64,000 bases of DNA from assembly GCA_959347315.1 (NCBI GenBank), contig OY365811.1:42288195-42352194 (forward strand), in the 5' to 3' direction. The position numbers were made by a program, and so were the translations under genes. Below the pieces are notes generated by a model. That model did not search any database. It saw only the letters and a program-made list of their open reading frames with translations, and was not told the origin of the DNA. Below, piece by piece: positions 11,935 to 23,950 of the stretch. The DNA is from Bimastos eiseni (lineage: Eukaryota > Annelida > Clitellata > Crassiclitellata > Lumbricidae). Every line of letters begins with the position of its first letter. Within the stretch, counting starts at the first letter, position 1.

Positions 11935-12566
11935 TTGTAATTACTATTTTATATATATGTGACATGTGTGTGTCTGTGAGCGTTGGTGTGTGTGAATATT
12001 CACAGATCGCAGACTAATGCAACTGAGTATAGACCAACACGGAGGAGAGAGCAAAAGGCAATACTGTCTGGTCCTAAACAGTCGAATGGTTGACACACGG
12101 CAAACAGTCGACGTGGCATCAACAACGAAACCCATTCTTATATTATCACAGACGACGTCAACACATGAATTCTACGACTCCATTGGGTCACCTCTGCTCC
12201 CAACTGTCACGTGGCCCACTGTTTATCTAGCGGAGCAGACGATCATAGATCGGGTTCCATATCCGGTTTCATAATTACGTCATTCGAAAGTACTTCGTGA
12301 TAGGAGCGGATGTGGCCTACATGTGAGATAAAAAAATCTATCCTGGCGTAAAAAAACCCACTAACAGTTACATCTTAAATGATATTATTTGGACACGCCC
12401 TGAGCACAAAGTGCCTCCCTTTGGCTGATCGCCAGTCTATCTCTGATGTCACAGTGACGTCATATTTAGCTGGAGACCGTCCGAGATATCAAGATCCGCT
12501 GACCGTCTGTGTCCATAGACTAAAATCCAATTGATCCTCCTCACATCCAGGAATATATTAATGGTA

Positions 12567-12648
12567 GCAGTAGTTGCAGTTTAATAAAGATAATATGGGT
12601 CGCCTTCCTCTTTTATCCAGTCTTGGGACTGGCACTGCCTGAATTCTT
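12567..12648 (-). repeat. Dispersed repeat family A
   Basis: Reverse copy with GTTGCAGTTTAA, GGTCGCCTTCCTC and CTTGGGACTGGCACTGCC. Confidence 0.75.
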
Positions 12649-12649
12649 G

Positions 12650-13200
12650 CAGCGTCGAAGTTTCCATGGACATATATTTCGCAGCTTTCATGCAGAGTAG
12701 TCGTAGGGATCGTTTTCCCCTCACGCCATAGAATATGGGGTGACGTCATAGATCACCGTGGTGTCGCTGAGGCAGCGGGGTGCCTAAGGGCAGAGAGTCG
12801 AGTGGCCCGATGTTAAATCGTCCTTCGTTATCGCGCTCCTATATCTGAAATCGCTCGTGTAACGATTTCGGAGAAAGATTACCATGTAAACACAGACGGA
12901 CCAGAGTTGAAACACTGTTTACTTTGCCTCTTGAGTTCGGTCTACTTGCTCGACGGCCAGAAATGATACCAGCGTTGCGTCATAGAATCGATCATAAGGT
13001 TTTTTCGCCTTAATAGTTGGCTATGGTGATATATTTCGTCGTCTAGTGCACTGCTTTCTCCATTAAAAATAGATGCGCTGGTCTAGTGTGTGTAGTGTGT
13101 GCATGCCAAGTGGTGATGTCTGGGTTGTTCTAGTACTTCATAATGTGTGAATTGTTGCGTTATTCTAGCGCATGCATATCCCAAATGACAATCAATCAAA
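12650..13200. other. Intergenic stretch, nothing recognised
   Basis: Contains no coding frame of note, no splice-site-bounded exon and no clear repeat. Confidence 0.5.
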
Positions 13201-13202
13201 GA

Positions 13203-13246
13203 ACTTGATATAGCGCCTCTTCAAGTAATCAACTCAGAGGCGTTCT
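13203..13246 (-). repeat. SINE-like tail, family D
   Basis: TTGATATAGCGCCTCTTCAA followed by CTCAGAGGCG: the family D tail (TTTATATAGCGCCTC ... GAGGCGCT) in reverse orientation. Confidence 0.65.
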
Positions 13247-13370
13247 TTACGCTGCCTTATATGACGTTAAATATCATTACTTACGAATATAATATATCCG
13301 TTATCAAAACTATGCACAATGAGCTCAAAAGAGTCGCCAGTGGCGAGTCCACACAATAGCCTGGAACTAA

Positions 13371-13424
13371 CCAACGGAATCCCGTCGACAGCTGACAGAT
13401 GGCAAGGATGTTCTGAGTCTCTGG
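13371..13424 (+). repeat. Dispersed repeat family E
   Basis: Shares CAGCTGACA(G/C)ATGGCAAGGATG and flanks with 37,351-37,404 inside the STX17 gene. The two copies differ at about 8 of 54 positions. Confidence 0.75.
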
Positions 13425-13955
13425 ACCAAGCTGCGTCGAAATGTTGCCTTATATATTATGTATCTCCAATCCTTACGATAACGTGCGCAAATCCCCGATG
13501 ACAATAAAGATAAATATATTCGATATTTCAGTGCACGTATTTCCAGTCTGGGTATTAGCGAAATGCGGAGGCATACAGCTGCCGCATGCTGTATAATGCA
13601 ACCCTGCAGCCCTTCCACAGTTGGCGGACAGTGGAATGCCCGTCAGTATGAGGCAGCTGCGAAATAAGCAGAGGTTTGCACTGACGAAAATGCAGTCGCG
13701 GACCAACTGCGGTAACTCCACCAGGGTGCAGCGGGGTGGTGAGTGGCGACACCACCTTTTTTAAAAGCTGCATATACCCATTGACGGAGTTGTGGCATGG
13801 CGGAATCAGGACTATCGCCATTACAACAAGCCTGATCCCTGTGCCCAGCCCAGTGGGTCCCTCGGGAGAGGAGCAGGGATAGAAGATGGAAAACTCTTAT
13901 GCTAAACCGCTACTTCGCTTCTGTTTACAACAACAGAGCCAGTCCCTAGCCTGGA

Positions 13956-14002
13956 AACAAGAGGAGGCTCGGTCGAATCATAGGAGGCTCGGTCGAATCA
14001 TC
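13956..14002 (+). repeat. 21-bp tandem duplication
   Basis: GGAGGCTCGGTCGAATCAT occurs twice in direct succession. Confidence 0.85.
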
Positions 14003-14239
14003 GAATAAGTGCCGATAGAAGAAACAAGACCACAGAAATCCATTGCACAGACAAGAAAGACAAACTCTGGATACAGAGTAACAGTAGACACCTATGGGCC
14101 ATTAGACCCAGGGAGTGTGCAGTGGTCTTGGTCGTTGCAAACAGAGATCAAGAGTGCAGTGGACACCTATACGGGTCTTCGACCCATGAATCAAAGAGAT
14201 AGATATTTACAAGTTATCATTCTAGATTGACTCTATGAC

Positions 14240-15416
14240 TTCTTTCATCAGCCTTTCTGGCTACTGGGAACTTATTACAATAAGTTTATCTACACGCATG
14301 TAGTTGGACCTTTGTGAAGCTCGTATAAGAATCCTTCATAAGCACAGCTGATAATACAGAATACTGTGATGTGTTTCCAAAAGCCCATAAATAACAGTAT
14401 ACTATGTATCTCCAACTCTAAAGTGTTAGTCGTAATCGCTATATCGAAACTTCTAAAGCGTTACCCAAGAGCCAAGCGCAGGGAACCAAATTATAAACTG
14501 TCTATTAACGAAAGCTGCGTCAAATCAAGTGGGCTGTCTGAGGAAGGTCAGAGTTCTGGTTCCCAGAGAGTCAGGGAAGGCAGAGTAGCTGCTAAGGGTC
14601 GCAACATTAGCTCCCTGTTTTGAATTATGAGTTCGATAGATTAATTATTTACCCAGTAGTTTTCAAACTATGACACTGGTGACATATTTACCAAACAAAC
14701 TAAAATTGAAGTATATTTCCGACATGAAACTGCTTAATATCGCTCACGTTCGCGCAGTTCGAGATATCACGCTTTCCAAATCATATTCACGCAACGTGCT
14801 TTAGAAACCTCGAACAAATCCACATCGAACATGAATTTTACTTTATCGCTTAGCCAACGTACACCAAGACTCGTATTCAGAGTATTATTCACCCTCTATC
14901 ATTAATCACCACTGACGCAATATTTGACATAGAACATTTACGTACGAGACAGATTGTGGCTCCATATCCCTTAACGACAGCGAGAACAATTTTCAAAGCG
15001 GATACCTCCGAACACAATAACCTTTGTTTCAACGCGTATGCCACTAACTCTCGCTCGGAGTCGAGCTGCGAGCTGCGTGTATGTCTTTGCTGAGAGACGG
15101 GATTTTCAATGGGCGCTGAACGCCTATCGTGCGTTGTCAACGTTGGTGTCGTATTTTACGCTTCGAGAACGATTTACACCGAACTCCGAGCATGTCCCGT
15201 GACGATTTCAAAGTGGCCAATTAGACAGGAGTTGCGAGCAAGCAAAGTTTAATTGTCACTTGGGTGTAAGGGGGGGCTTAGATCTTTAGGACTGAGGAGA
15301 GAAAAGTGCTTGTGAAGGGCTGGTGAGAATTATTGTAGAGATATCTTAGGGGGGAGGGGATTGGGTCGATTGGTCAGTTGGAAGGGATGACCAACGGAGG
15401 AGAAGGGTAAAGGTGA
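14240..15416. other. Intergenic stretch before the GGAT tract
   Basis: Several frames of up to 85 codons exist on both strands but show no domain or codon pattern suggesting a gene. Confidence 0.45.
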
Positions 15417-15418
15417 GT

Positions 15419-16486
15419 GGATGGATGGATGGATGGATGGATGGATGGATGGATGGATGGATGGATGGATGGATGGATGGATGGATGGATGGATGGATGG
15501 ATGGATGGATGGATGGATGGATGGATGGATGGATGGATGGATGGATGGATGGATGGATGGATGGATGGATGGATGGATGGATGGATGGATGGATGGATGG
15601 ATGGATGGATGGATGGATGGATGGATGGATGGATGGATGGATGGATGGATGGATGGATGGATGGATGGATGGATGGATGGATGGATGGATGGATGGATGG
15701 ATGGATGGATGGATGGATGGATGGATGGATGGATGGATGGATGGATGGATGGATGGATGGATGGATGGATGGATGGATGGATGGATGGATGGATGGATGG
15801 ATGGATGGATGGATGGATGGATGGATGGATGGATGGATGGATGGATGGATGGATGGATGGATGGATGGATGGATGGATGGATGGATGGATGGATGGATGG
15901 ATGGATGGATGGATGGATGGATGGATGGATGGATGGATGGATGGATGGATGGATGGATGGATGGATGGATGGATGGATGGATGGATGGATGGATGGATGG
16001 ATGGATGGATGGATGGATGGATGGATGGATGGATGGATGGATGGATGGATGGATGGATGGATGGATGGATGGATGGATGGATGGATGGATGGATGGATGG
16101 ATGGATGGATGGATGGATGGATGGATGGATGGATGGATGGATGGATGGATGGATGGATGGATGGATGGATGGATGGATGGATGGATGGATGGATGGATGG
16201 ATGGATGGATGGATGGATGGATGGATGGATGGATGGATGGATGGATGGATGGATGGATGGATGGATGGATGGATGGATGGATGGATGGATGGATGGATGG
16301 ATGGATGGATGGATGGATGGATGGATGGATGGATGGATGGATGGATGGATGGATGGATGGATGGATGGATGGATGGATGGATGGATGGATGGATGGATGG
16401 ATGGATGGATGGATGGATGGATGGATGGATGGATGGATGGATGGATGGATGGATGGATGGATGGATGGATGGATGGATGGATGGAT
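15419..16486. repeat. Perfect GGAT tetranucleotide tract, 1,068 bp
   Basis: About 267 uninterrupted copies of GGAT. All four-residue-repeat frames (Trp-Met-Asp-Gly on plus, Ser-Ile-His-Pro on minus) are by-products. The right flank to about 16,720 is a decaying version rich in GGATTTGGG and GGATGG words. Confidence 0.98.
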
Positions 16487-16969
16487 TGGTGGATTTGGAT
16501 TTGGGCGGATTTTTTGGGCAGATTTGGGTTTGCGTGGATTTGGGTTTGGGTCCGGATTGGTTTCGCTTGGGTGGGTTTGGACTTGGGTGGGCATAGGTGG
16601 ATGGGTGGATGACTTCGATTGAGTGGGTTGGTAGATAGATTGGTGGATCGCTGGATGGATGAACAAATGGAAAGTGGGATGACGGACGAACAAACGACCG
16701 AATGGAAAGATTGTGCGATGTATCGATGGTTTAATGCAAGAATGGAAGGAGGAAGAGAGATAGTGGAAGGGGAGTGGAAGGAAGGAGGAATGATAGCAGG
16801 AAGTGACAGATTGACGACCGCTGTGCCCCATATAACAAATAAACGGAATAGCCAAGCGACCACTGTCGCCGCCTGGTGGGAGAGCGTTGAAAGGAAGAAA
16901 TAGAATGAGACAAATGAATGAGATGTTAATCAAATGGATGAGAAGCAATCGTTGTGTGAACAACATGTT

Positions 16970-17025
16970 CCAGTTACATTGCCAGACCTCGTATCAGCCA
17001 TTTAGATATCTGGCAGTGTAACTGG
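16970..17025 (+). repeat. 17-bp hairpin with a miR-34-like seed word
   Basis: CCAGTTACATTGCCAGA (16970-16986) pairs with TCTGGCAGTGTAACTGG (17009-17025), one mismatch, 22-base loop. The right arm contains TGGCAGTGT, the start of the miR-34/449 family, but the rest does not follow miR-34 and the stem is short for a pre-miRNA. A short palindromic element is more likely. Confidence 0.4.
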
Positions 17026-17278
17026 CTCAGACCTATATCCATAAGCCACACACAAGCACGCACGTAGGACATGTAGGTCACGTGATGCAAACATAGCAGA
17101 TATCAACATAGGTCACGTGATGCCTGCAGAGCTGGTATCATTTATTGCATGAACAATATCGATATTGGTCGAATCCGGTTTCTAACTGAACAGGAAACGT
17201 TTAAGCCTACACTCTGCACGGAAATTGTCCAAACGAGTGTACTTACACACGTGCATGCTAACACGCGCAGATACACAC

Positions 17279-17416
17279 ATGTACATGTACATGTATTATG
17301 CACAAATGTACGTACATGTATTATGCACAAATGTACGTACATGTATTATGCACAAATGTACATACATGTATTATGAACAATTGTACGTACATGTATTATG
17401 CACAAATGTACGTACA
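17279..17416. repeat. 25-bp minisatellite, about five copies
   Basis: Unit ACATGTATTATGCACAAATG plus TACGT, nearly perfect. Confidence 0.92.
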
Positions 17417-17969
17417 TTCTAAGAATAAATACATTCGTGCAATATACAATTATATATGACTGTATGCGGAATTCTTAGCATCATCGTTATTGATTGCGGG
17501 AGATTTTGGCATTTCTTCGGTAGAGAAAGCGACACTTGAGGTGGGCGCCAGTGATATGTTAGGATCTGGAGAAGTGAGTGACAGCTGAAAGAAACGCACA
17601 CAGTTCTCTTGGTCTACTGCAGACGACTTGAAGATAATGAGCACTTTCTTCGAATGAAAGAAATCACAAAGGATGTGGACATTGCTGTCACCCGATGGAA
17701 CGACACGTGAGCTGATTGACTGTTGTGTCACAGCCAACTGAAGATGGAGCCCAAATGTGACGATATGCAGGGCATTCGATGCAGAAATTGATTCCCATCC
17801 CAAGCTAGTATTGGCCAAACTCGAAATGAAATTGTGGAGATGACTCCTCCGACCAACAGAGAGCAACAAAAATGACCCCAAAGATTGACAGATAATGACA
17901 TCCGAAAAAGGATGAGGATGAGATAGATATTTGAGAAAACAGATCAACTCTCAGGACAACATAAAGTCA

Positions 17970-18480
17970 TTTGGTCAAAGTTACAATAAGGAATGAAAGC
18001 AGGAATCAACAACAGAGTCGAAAAAGTCTTCGAGAAATCAATGAAATATTAAAACTCGTGGAGAAAAGAAGAAGCACTATGAAACAAAAAGATTACACCA
18101 CAGGACACGAAAAATTAGAAGGAAAACGTAATGATAGAAAAAGCAATCGAATGGAACAGTAAGGCAAGGAAGCCGAAGAAGCATATAAAAGACAAATATA
18201 TAAAATGCAGGAAACATACTTCATAAGAGTAGACTATAGACCTACTTAGCGGGAAATCTGAGCTCCAGCTTGCGTGCATCAAAGAGCAAATGGTGAAATA
18301 CTATCAGACGACGCAAGCATAAAGATAGGATGGAACGAACGCTTTGAATAACTACCTAACGTCGACAGAAATTATGACCCAGCGATTCTCAAAGAATTGA
18401 CCATAAACAACACCGAAGAATAGATGCTAACATTTCTGCGCAAAAGACGTACACAGTAAGAGATGCCATAAGCAAACTGA
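17970..18480 (+). mobile_element. Decayed LINE, linker region ahead of the reverse transcriptase
   Basis: Plus-strand frames give a lysine-rich run (MKQKDYTTGHEKLEGKR), then EEAYKRQIYKMQE, then WNERFE, a stop, LPNVDRNYDPAILKE. This is the order seen between endonuclease and RT of RTE/L1-type polyproteins (an xxWxEHFxxLLNVDR-like motif). At least three in-frame stops show it is dead. The 165-codon minus frame at 17,450-17,947 overlaps it and is not recognised. Confidence 0.5.
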
Positions 18481-18982
18481 GATTATGCATGTATGCAAAC
18501 ACACAGCCACACAAACATACACAGATATAAACATACATACTTACGATATGGATATGCTATACAAATGGTGTATATTTTAACAGCTTATAGCAGGCGCCTG
18601 TTTACCTTACCTAAAGGATGGACTGTAGAGGTCGGAGCGATCATAGGATGTCTTTAACCAGTCGTTTGGTAAGAGAGCGACCTGAAGGACTCACTCGGAA
18701 AGTTGCAAGAAAGTCTTAGGACGGATTGAAGCAGGAAGCTTTCACGGGTGAAGAGGAGGAAATTGCTATGGAAATTAGAGAAGCCCTCTCCCTCCCTTCC
18801 CTTTGTCGTTCTTTGTAAATATCTAAGCTGTTGTATAAATATGCATTGCTTCTGAATAAGTTGGTACAATATGAAGACCCATATATAAATGCTTTAGAGC
18901 CTGTTATGAAGACGTGATATGACTTTCATCTGACTCAAGTGGTATTATATAGTCTGCTCGAAGTTTAGCTCTTCTTTAGTGC

Positions 18983-19062
18983 CCCCGTGAATAAGCTTGG
19001 GCCCTGTAATTAGCTTTGGAGTAGCTCTCTAAAAGTTGAACTTTACGATTATGATCGAGTTT
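18983..19062 (+). repeat. Dispersed repeat family C
   Basis: GTGAATAAGCTTGGGCCCTG followed by a GTAGCTCTCTAAAAGTTGAAC-like segment and TTACGATTATGATCG tail. Confidence 0.65.
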
Positions 19063-19509
19063 GCATAGTTTTGTAGGCTATGGCGAGTTACATACCTTCA
19101 TTAATGAAAGGTCTCTGGCGTAGCTTTCGTGGTTAGTAGATAGTTACTTGGACAAATGTTGTGTTGACTGCTAGAACATTTTTGCTTAATATAAATCAAG
19201 GCACACGTCAGCGTTAGCCAGCTTCCATCCATAAATAGCCAACCATTTTTGTTGCAATCCTCATCCGAAGATAAATTTGACAAAAATACACAATAACAAG
19301 TGAACATAAAAAACAGCTGAGGACCAATAGGGAGAAAAAAGAAACCCCTAAGGGACCAATAAGGTCTCGCTAACGGGGCCCACCCTTTCACAATTAAGTA
19401 TACATAAGCAGCAGGAAGGTACTTTAATTACAGTACGAAGGTAAGTTATAACTTAACTAGTTAACTACAGAAAAAACTGGCACCTCACATCTAAGCTGTG
19501 GCAACATTA

Positions 19510-20773
19510 AATAAGTGACCTTTTTATTTCTTACTGAATATTTTAGTAGTTCGAGCTAAGCGAATGTCTACTGGAGTCATATTCCAAATTAGAGGACCAG
19601 AATATCTTAAAGCAAATTGCCTAGTGTTTGTTCTATAAAAGGCTGGTCTGTAAGAGTCAATGGAGCGAATCTGGTAGGGATTTATAGATGATGTTTGCAT
19701 AAAATAGTTATCAAAACACGATGGAAGTAGGTTATTAGTGTATTTATACGTGAACTCATTAGTCTGTAGGGAATTTATTTGAGATACAGTTAATACATTA
19801 CTGGTGATAGGGAGGCCAGAAAATTTCCGTTTGGAATCATAGTGACCTGTTATTAGGCGAATAGCTCTTTTTTGCAATGTATATAATCTCTGTAATCTAG
19901 TATTGTAATTAGATGCCTACACAACATTGCAATACGAGAGGTACGGGTGGATCATTGTGTAATGGTTATTAAAAAGTATATTTGTAAGTAGGAAATACGC
20001 TATTCTTGATATTATGCCTATGTTTTTTGCAATTTTAGTAGTAATGCTGGTTATATGATCGTTCCATGATAGAAACTCATTAATCTGGATTCCAAGAAAT
20101 TTTACCGACTTGACACGAGGAATGTGAACATCGTTAATTTTTAAAGCTTCATTTATGGATGGACGATTTTTTCGATGGGATCTCAATAAGATGTAATTGG
20201 TCTTAGCTCTATTTTTAATGAAAATTTATTAGAAGAAAACCATTCACTCATATGTGAGAGTTCTTGATTCATTTGATGGACTAGTTTTTCAAGAGATTTA
20301 TGTGATGCAAAATGTTGGTATCATCAGCGAAGAGTAAAAAATGGAGTAGTGGTGCAGCATTGGGTAAGTCGTTAATAAATATCAGGAACAACAATGATCC
20401 AAAATTGATCCTTGTGGGACTCCATAACGTAATAAATTAGCAGAAGATAGGAAACCATTGCAAGAGACATGCTGGTATCGATCTTGCAGATAATTTTGAA
20501 ACCATTTTAGAGGAATTCCTCTGATACCTAAGTTTTCTAGTTTTTTTATTAATAGTTTATGGTCCACAGTATCAAATGCTTTCGCAATGTCAATAAAAAC
20601 TCCAATAGAGCACTCGTTTTGGTCAATTGCATAAGATACTTTGTCCTGGAGATCTATTAAAGACATCATAGTAGAATGTCCTGCTTGAAATCCATGTTGA
20701 GTTTGACAAAAAATATTGTGTTTAATTACACAGTCAGAGAGTCTGACAAACATGATTTTTTCAAGAATTTTAG

Positions 20774-20776
<3 letters not shown>
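19510..20776 (-). mobile_element. 5'-truncated non-LTR retrotransposon, reverse-transcriptase region
   Basis: On the minus strand the open frame from about 20,776 encodes the finger/palm of a LINE reverse transcriptase: HGFQAGHST, FIDIAKAFDTVDH (motif A with catalytic Asp), GVPQGSIL (motif B). Just after motif B a one-base loss shifts the frame; the continuation FINDLP and LLFADDTNIL (motif C, catalytic Asp pair) lies in another frame. Further down come VKFLGIQI and LSWNDHI (thumb) and LQKRAIRLITG plus SGPLIWN near 19,570-19,880. Order and motifs fit CR1/Jockey-like elements. No endonuclease is left. Dead copy: frameshifted and 5'-truncated at the TA tract. Confidence 0.88.

Positions 20777-20777
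<1 letters not shown>

Positions 20778-20809
<32 letters not shown>
20778..20809. repeat. (TA)n microsatellite
   Basis: Perfect TA run exactly between the truncated LINE and a tRNA-derived SINE. Confidence 0.95.
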
Positions 20810-20810
<1 letters not shown>

Positions 20811-20811
<1 letters not shown>

Positions 20812-20925
20812 GCGCGAAGGACTTTCCCATTGCCCAAGGCCCTACACAGCAATTCCTCACACGAGGATCGAACCCGTTCATTTCGCATTACAGGCCGACC
20901 ATTCTAATCAATTAGCCACCATGGC
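20811..20925 (-). repeat. tRNA-derived SINE, family B
   Basis: Minus strand: GCCATGGTGGCTAATTGATT (A-box region), GGTCGGCCTGTAATG, perfect B box GGGTTCGATCC, then CTGTGTAGGGCCTTGGGCAA. Same architecture and wording as the copies at 49,683, 51,069 and 57,663. Confidence 0.8.
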
Positions 20926-21420
20926 ATCCATCCATCTATCCAGCCAGCCAGCCAGACATCTATCCGTCTATCCATCCATCTCCATCCATCCATTTATCTA
21001 TCTATCTGTCCATCCATCTATTTATCCATCTATCCATCCATCCCGATTCATCCATCTCCATTCATCCCCATCCATCCGTCCATCCGTCCGACCGTCCATT
21101 CACTCATCCATGCATCCATCCATCCATTCCTCCATCCATCCACCCCCATCCATCTGTCCATCCGTCATCCAGCCATCCATCTATCCATCCATCCATTCAT
21201 CTAACTATCCATCCATTTATCTTTCCATCCATCTATCCATCCATCCATTCATCTAACTATCCATCCATTTATCTTTCCATCCATCCATCCATCTATCCAT
21301 CCATCCATTCATCTAACTATCCGTCCATTTATCTTTCCATCCATCCATCTATCCATCCATCCATTCATCTAACTATCCATCCATTTATCTTTCCATCCAT
21401 CCATCAATCCATCCATCCAC
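20926..21420. repeat. ATCC tract with a higher-order unit
   Basis: Degenerate ATCC repeats; in the right half a unit of about 55-65 bp containing CATTCATCTAACTATCC and ATTTATCTTTCCATCC recurs four times. Confidence 0.88.
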
Positions 21421-21957
21421 CTTCTCAATCCTCTGAATGTCAACTTACCTTGCGCTGTCTCCTATCTCTTCTTCCAATTAATAACCTCTTCCTTAATCAT
21501 CCATCGCATGACTGCAGACAGACACTAACAACGCTCCAACTCTCCGCTCTATCGCATTCAGTAACTCCAGCGAAGATGCTGAGACACATACGATCTGCTC
21601 TGCATCCGGCTGCTGAGCCAGAGCGATGCGAGACACGCGGGAAGCACCGACGGATGAATACACCAGGCCTATAGAGAAGTCATCTCGTCTGAGCTGCTAA
21701 GGTTGGTATGCAGTTGACTAGGGATCACAGTGGAAAACATGTCGGCATGAGTTGTGTGTTTAGAAAGATAGAGACAAATCATCGGTTCATACACCCACTG
21801 TATGCTCTAACCTCATTGACTCAAATGGTGCATTCAACACTATTTCAACAGTGGACTGTTTTAAAAGAATGACTGGTGTTGTATTGTATCGTTATGTATG
21901 GTGGATTAGCATCTCATTGTATTCTTCAGTCTGGAATTGCATGGCATATGACTGAAT

Positions 21958-22016
21958 TGCCTTAATTCAATACAATTAAGGCATTCAATTCAATTCAATT
22001 CAATTCAATTCAATTG
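21958..22016. repeat. Perfect small hairpin plus AATTC pentamer run
   Basis: TGCCTTAATT (21958-21967) and AATTAAGGCA (21974-21983) form a 10-bp stem with a 6-base loop, followed directly by about six AATTC copies. Confidence 0.8.
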
Positions 22017-22390
22017 TATTCTATTGTTTGGAATTTCACTACATTTATTTATCGTAGGCCAATCCTATTTCAAATTCGTTTACGGCATTTCATTGATTGT
22101 ATCTTATTGGGTTGTATTGCATTACAGCATATGTATTGACTCCTATTGTAGTGTAGTTATAGACTTCTATTCAGCGGTAGGTTTTGGGTAAAAAGACTTA
22201 CTTCATTAATTGACTAATTATGATAATTACGCGACGGAAAAGACTGTACTTGTGGCAGGGCTATAGAATATTATCACGATGTCGTTCATCTGAAACAAAA
22301 GCTACATGCGTGTACTGAAATATTGACGATACTTTATAGACATGGTATCGTGACAATAATAGTTCAAAACTTCGCCTTAGCTAACACTCT

Positions 22391-22474
22391 GACAGTGCCA
22401 GTCTCTAGCCTGGATAAAGGAGGAGGGCGACGTGAATGATCTTTTCATCATACAGTGTCGTTAAACTGAAACAA
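22391..22474 (+). repeat. Dispersed repeat family A
   Basis: CAGTGCCAGTCTCTAGCCTG head, GGAGGGCGACGTGAATGATC core, GTGTCGTTAAACTGAAAC end. Confidence 0.85.
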
Positions 22475-22872
22475 GTACTATTTGTAGGAGCTCAATATCG
22501 ACTGTGTGATAGCGTGAACTGTATTGAGCAGTACGAACGGTTTAGAAATGTGCAGAATGACTATTTTTTTCGAGGTCAACGCATTTGTTGACATAAGATG
22601 TCGTTAAACTCTGAATTCGACCTTTGCAATGGGCCAGAGTGTACCATACGCGGCATAAGATGTCTCATATTGTATCGCTGAAACAATGAATACTAATGAC
22701 AGTGTAAGGACGTTTTGATTGCTTTTTAATGCAGTCCTTCAGACGCAAATTATTCATTTCCACTCCATACTTTATGCGTTAAATTGTCGTCTACGTTCTT
22801 TGATGTCATTCGACAACGTCAAAAATTTCACTAATAATAATTTATGTGTCTATCCATGCTCATGCTGTCTAC

Positions 22873-23016
22873 ATGTACGCTTATGATGTATATATATACA
22901 TCATATATATATATATATATGTATATATATGTATATATATGTATATATATGTGTATATATGTATATATATGTATATATATATGTATATATATGTATATAT
23001 ATATGTATATATATAT
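22873..23016. repeat. TATATG/TATA microsatellite
   Basis: TATATATG repeats; open frames of Tyr/Ile on both strands are artefacts. Confidence 0.92.
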
Positions 23017-23164
23017 ATTCATGTTTCTGTACCTATTGTAAATTCACCTATCATGTATGTACGTGTGTTTGTGTATATGTTTCTACTTTTTACCACATAG
23101 ATGCATTTAGATGTGATTGTTTTACATCTGTATATGTGTGCATGTGTTACGCGTATCCTAGGGC

Positions 23165-23380
23165 TTGTGGAAGGAAGATGAGCGGAGAGGAGAGTTGGCA
23201 GAAATGAGTTGGATCAGAAGAATAGCGGGAAGGACCAGACGAGACAGAATTCGGAACGAGGTAACCAGAGAGGAACTTGCGCAGAGGAAAACACTGACAG
23301 CGAAGATCAGGAAAAGAAGACTAACATGTATCGAAGATGTAACTAGAATGAACAAAGAAAAAATACCAGGTATACGGTAG
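23165..23380 (+). mobile_element. LINE fragment, C-terminal end of RT polyprotein
   Basis: A 71-codon open frame encodes EMSWIRRIAGRTRRDRIRNE and then LTAKIRKRRLTCIEDVTRMN. This is the stereotyped tail of many non-LTR endonuclease-reverse transcriptase proteins (E(M)RxLRRIxGxTRRDRIRNE...IRKRRLxWxGHVxRM), with the usual W-F-G-H residues mutated. No RT core is adjacent, so it is an isolated relic. Confidence 0.75.
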
Positions 23381-23392
23381 GACACTATCCTG

Positions 23393-23497
23393 AGAGAGAC
23401 AGACAGAGAGACAGATAGAGAAAGAGATATAGACAGAGAGAGACAAATAGACAGACAGAGACAGAGGACAGAAACAGAGTGACAGAGAGAGAGAGAT
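23393..23497. repeat. GACAGAGA microsatellite
   Basis: Directly after the LINE fragment; may have grown from its tail. Confidence 0.85.
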
Positions 23498-23639
23498 GCA
23501 TGTGGTTACTTATGGTCGTCTGATTAGAGCCAGTTTTATTAGCCACATGGAATCAGTGTTTACCTACAATCTGCGTTTTAAGAGCTGCTGATAAATTCTT
23601 CATTTAACGAATCTCCAATTGATGTTACCCGCTCAATCT

Positions 23640-23950
23640 GCTCGCTTCGGAACCGACAATAGCAAAGCCAGACCCAATGGACCACGACCCAAACCGACCA
23701 AAGCAACCCCACCTGAGATCACTCGGTCTGACCTGAATTACCTTGACTCTAACCAATTTTACACGACCTAAATTAACATAACTCGGACCAATCCAACGAA
23801 AATAATATAAACTAATTCGACGCGTTCGCTCTTTATTCGGGGCGACCATAGCTAAGATGACCCAATCCTACTGAACTTGACCTTAAATGACCTCATTCGA
23901 TACCATTTTTTACAAGTTTGCCCGACCTGACCAAAACCGACTTGTAACAA
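23640..23950. repeat. Degenerate CGACC/TGACC pentamer repeat, third patch
   Basis: GACCCAAACCGACC-type words decaying into GACCTGA and GACCTTA words over 300 bp. Confidence 0.65.

Noticed and set aside
11596..11962. Histidine-rich frame near 11.8 kb
   Set aside because: CAT/CAC microsatellite translation.
15346..16966. Very long frames of Ser-Ile-His-Pro and Trp-Met-Asp-Gly repeats on both strands
   Set aside because: They are translations of the perfect GGAT tract; every frame without a stop is open by construction.
17450..17947. 165-codon minus frame
   Set aside because: Overlaps the plus-strand LINE remnant and has no recognisable motif.
20811..20925. tRNA gene
   Set aside because: Good B box but the cloverleaf stems do not close and the sequence continues into a SINE body.
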